From: Lautropia sp. SCN 69-89
Lineage (GTDB): Bacteria > Pseudomonadota > Gammaproteobacteria > Burkholderiales > Burkholderiaceae_E
Length of the DNA stretch: 64,000 nucleotides
Reading direction: 5' to 3'
NCBI GenBank assembly: GCA_001724855.1
Contig: MEED01000011.1
Span: 1-64,000 of the forward strand
In this document: positions 63,680 to 64,000 of the stretch, one piece after another
How positions within the stretch are numbered: the first letter of the stretch is position 1
Layout of the letters: the number at the start of each line of letters is the position of its first letter
Notes under the pieces: generated by a model
Told to the model about the DNA's origin: nothing
Seen by the model: the letters and a program-made list of their open reading frames with translations, nothing else
Databases searched by the model: none
Position numbers and translations under genes: made by a program

Positions 63680-64000
63680 GCAAGATCAAGCATTGGCGCG
63701 GGTCTCCGGCCATTCCACCCGATCAAGACAGGCTTAGGCAGAGGCTGTACGGCACTGCGTACGGCGAACGGGGCCGGCTCTGCACGACGATCGGACTCGC
63801 GCCTCAAGGCACGGCGGCAGCTACCAGCCAATCCCGAACCGGCTAATAGTCGCGTCCGCGATCAGCGCGTCGACGTAGCTGCTCAGGTCGACCCATCGCT
63901 CATGCAGGCGTTCAAACCGAGGCCTTGATTCGGGCCGTCAGGCACGCTGGGCTCGTCTTGAACCCGCAATCTCCACGACGAGTCGAACTGGGTCAGGCTG
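63680..64000. other. Right edge, no supported gene
   Basis: No complete gene. On the minus strand a frame ending at a stop at 63821-63823 encodes about 38 protein-like residues (FERLHERWVDLSSYVDALI), but it is closed upstream by a stop and lacks a start, so at most it is a C-terminal remnant of an unknown gene. Confidence 0.35.

Noticed and set aside
63595-63831. 78-residue minus-strand frame
   Set aside because: It contains the reverse of the tRNA T-arm (HRVRTCDPC), a well-known false protein produced by reading tRNA genes backwards.
1-64000. CRISPR array
   Set aside because: No set of regularly spaced direct repeats was seen.

Overview
The window is 64 kb of GC-rich bacterial DNA. Gene style (dense 4-bp start/stop overlaps, many IclR and LysR regulators, Liv-type ABC uptake, AtuA-type acyl-CoA gene clusters, TcuAB) suggests a soil or water betaproteobacterium of the Burkholderiales type. 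That placement is inferred from gene content; no rRNA or core gene is present to fix it.

Left arm (1-6.4 kb): a mobile border. It holds a complete IS3-family element with a 40-bp perfect palindrome inside its orfA, an unrecognised gene, a complete IS5-family element with an exact TTAT target duplication, and a large (648 aa) tyrosine recombinase.

Defence locus (6.3-26.7 kb): a complete type 2 BREX (Pgl) anti-phage locus on the + strand. A small Cro/CI-type regulator leads into pglW (NERD nuclease-like domain plus two kinase-like domains), pglX (adenine methyltransferase), pglY (large P-loop ATPase), pglZ (alkaline-phosphatase-superfamily protein), brxD (ATPase) and brxHI (Lhr-like helicase). 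Between pglX and pglY sit two genes outside the standard six-gene set: a coiled-coil protein with two C-terminal membrane helices (resembles DUF6161) and a Fic-domain protein with its own inhibitory motif. An AT-rich inverted repeat just before pglY suggests that the second half of the locus has its own control point. This nested cassette is the most interesting feature of the window.

Catabolic region (26.8-52.9 kb): about 20 minus-strand genes form an acyl-CoA degradation pathway. They comprise a CoA ligase, acyl-CoA dehydrogenases, crotonases, two SDRs (one 2,4-dienoyl-CoA reductase-like), a biotin-dependent acyl-CoA carboxylase (alpha and beta), AtuA in two separate polypeptides, an alpha/beta hydrolase, an aldehyde dehydrogenase, a HIBADH-type dehydrogenase, an MBL-fold hydrolase and three IclR regulators. 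A divergent + strand group adds an acyl-CoA dehydrogenase, two Old Yellow Enzyme family flavoproteins and a creatininase-family amidohydrolase. The architecture resembles acyclic-terpene or branched-acid degradation, but the substrate is unknown.

Right arm (52.9-64 kb): a 1-kb non-coding leader with several dyads precedes a full Liv-type ABC importer (binding protein, LivH, LivM, LivG, LivF). A convergent LysR-tcuA-tcuB set (tricarballylate dehydrogenase type) and a DUF169 protein follow. A 3' tRNA fragment ending in CCA near 63.65 kb looks like an island attachment site, so much of the window may be accessory DNA.
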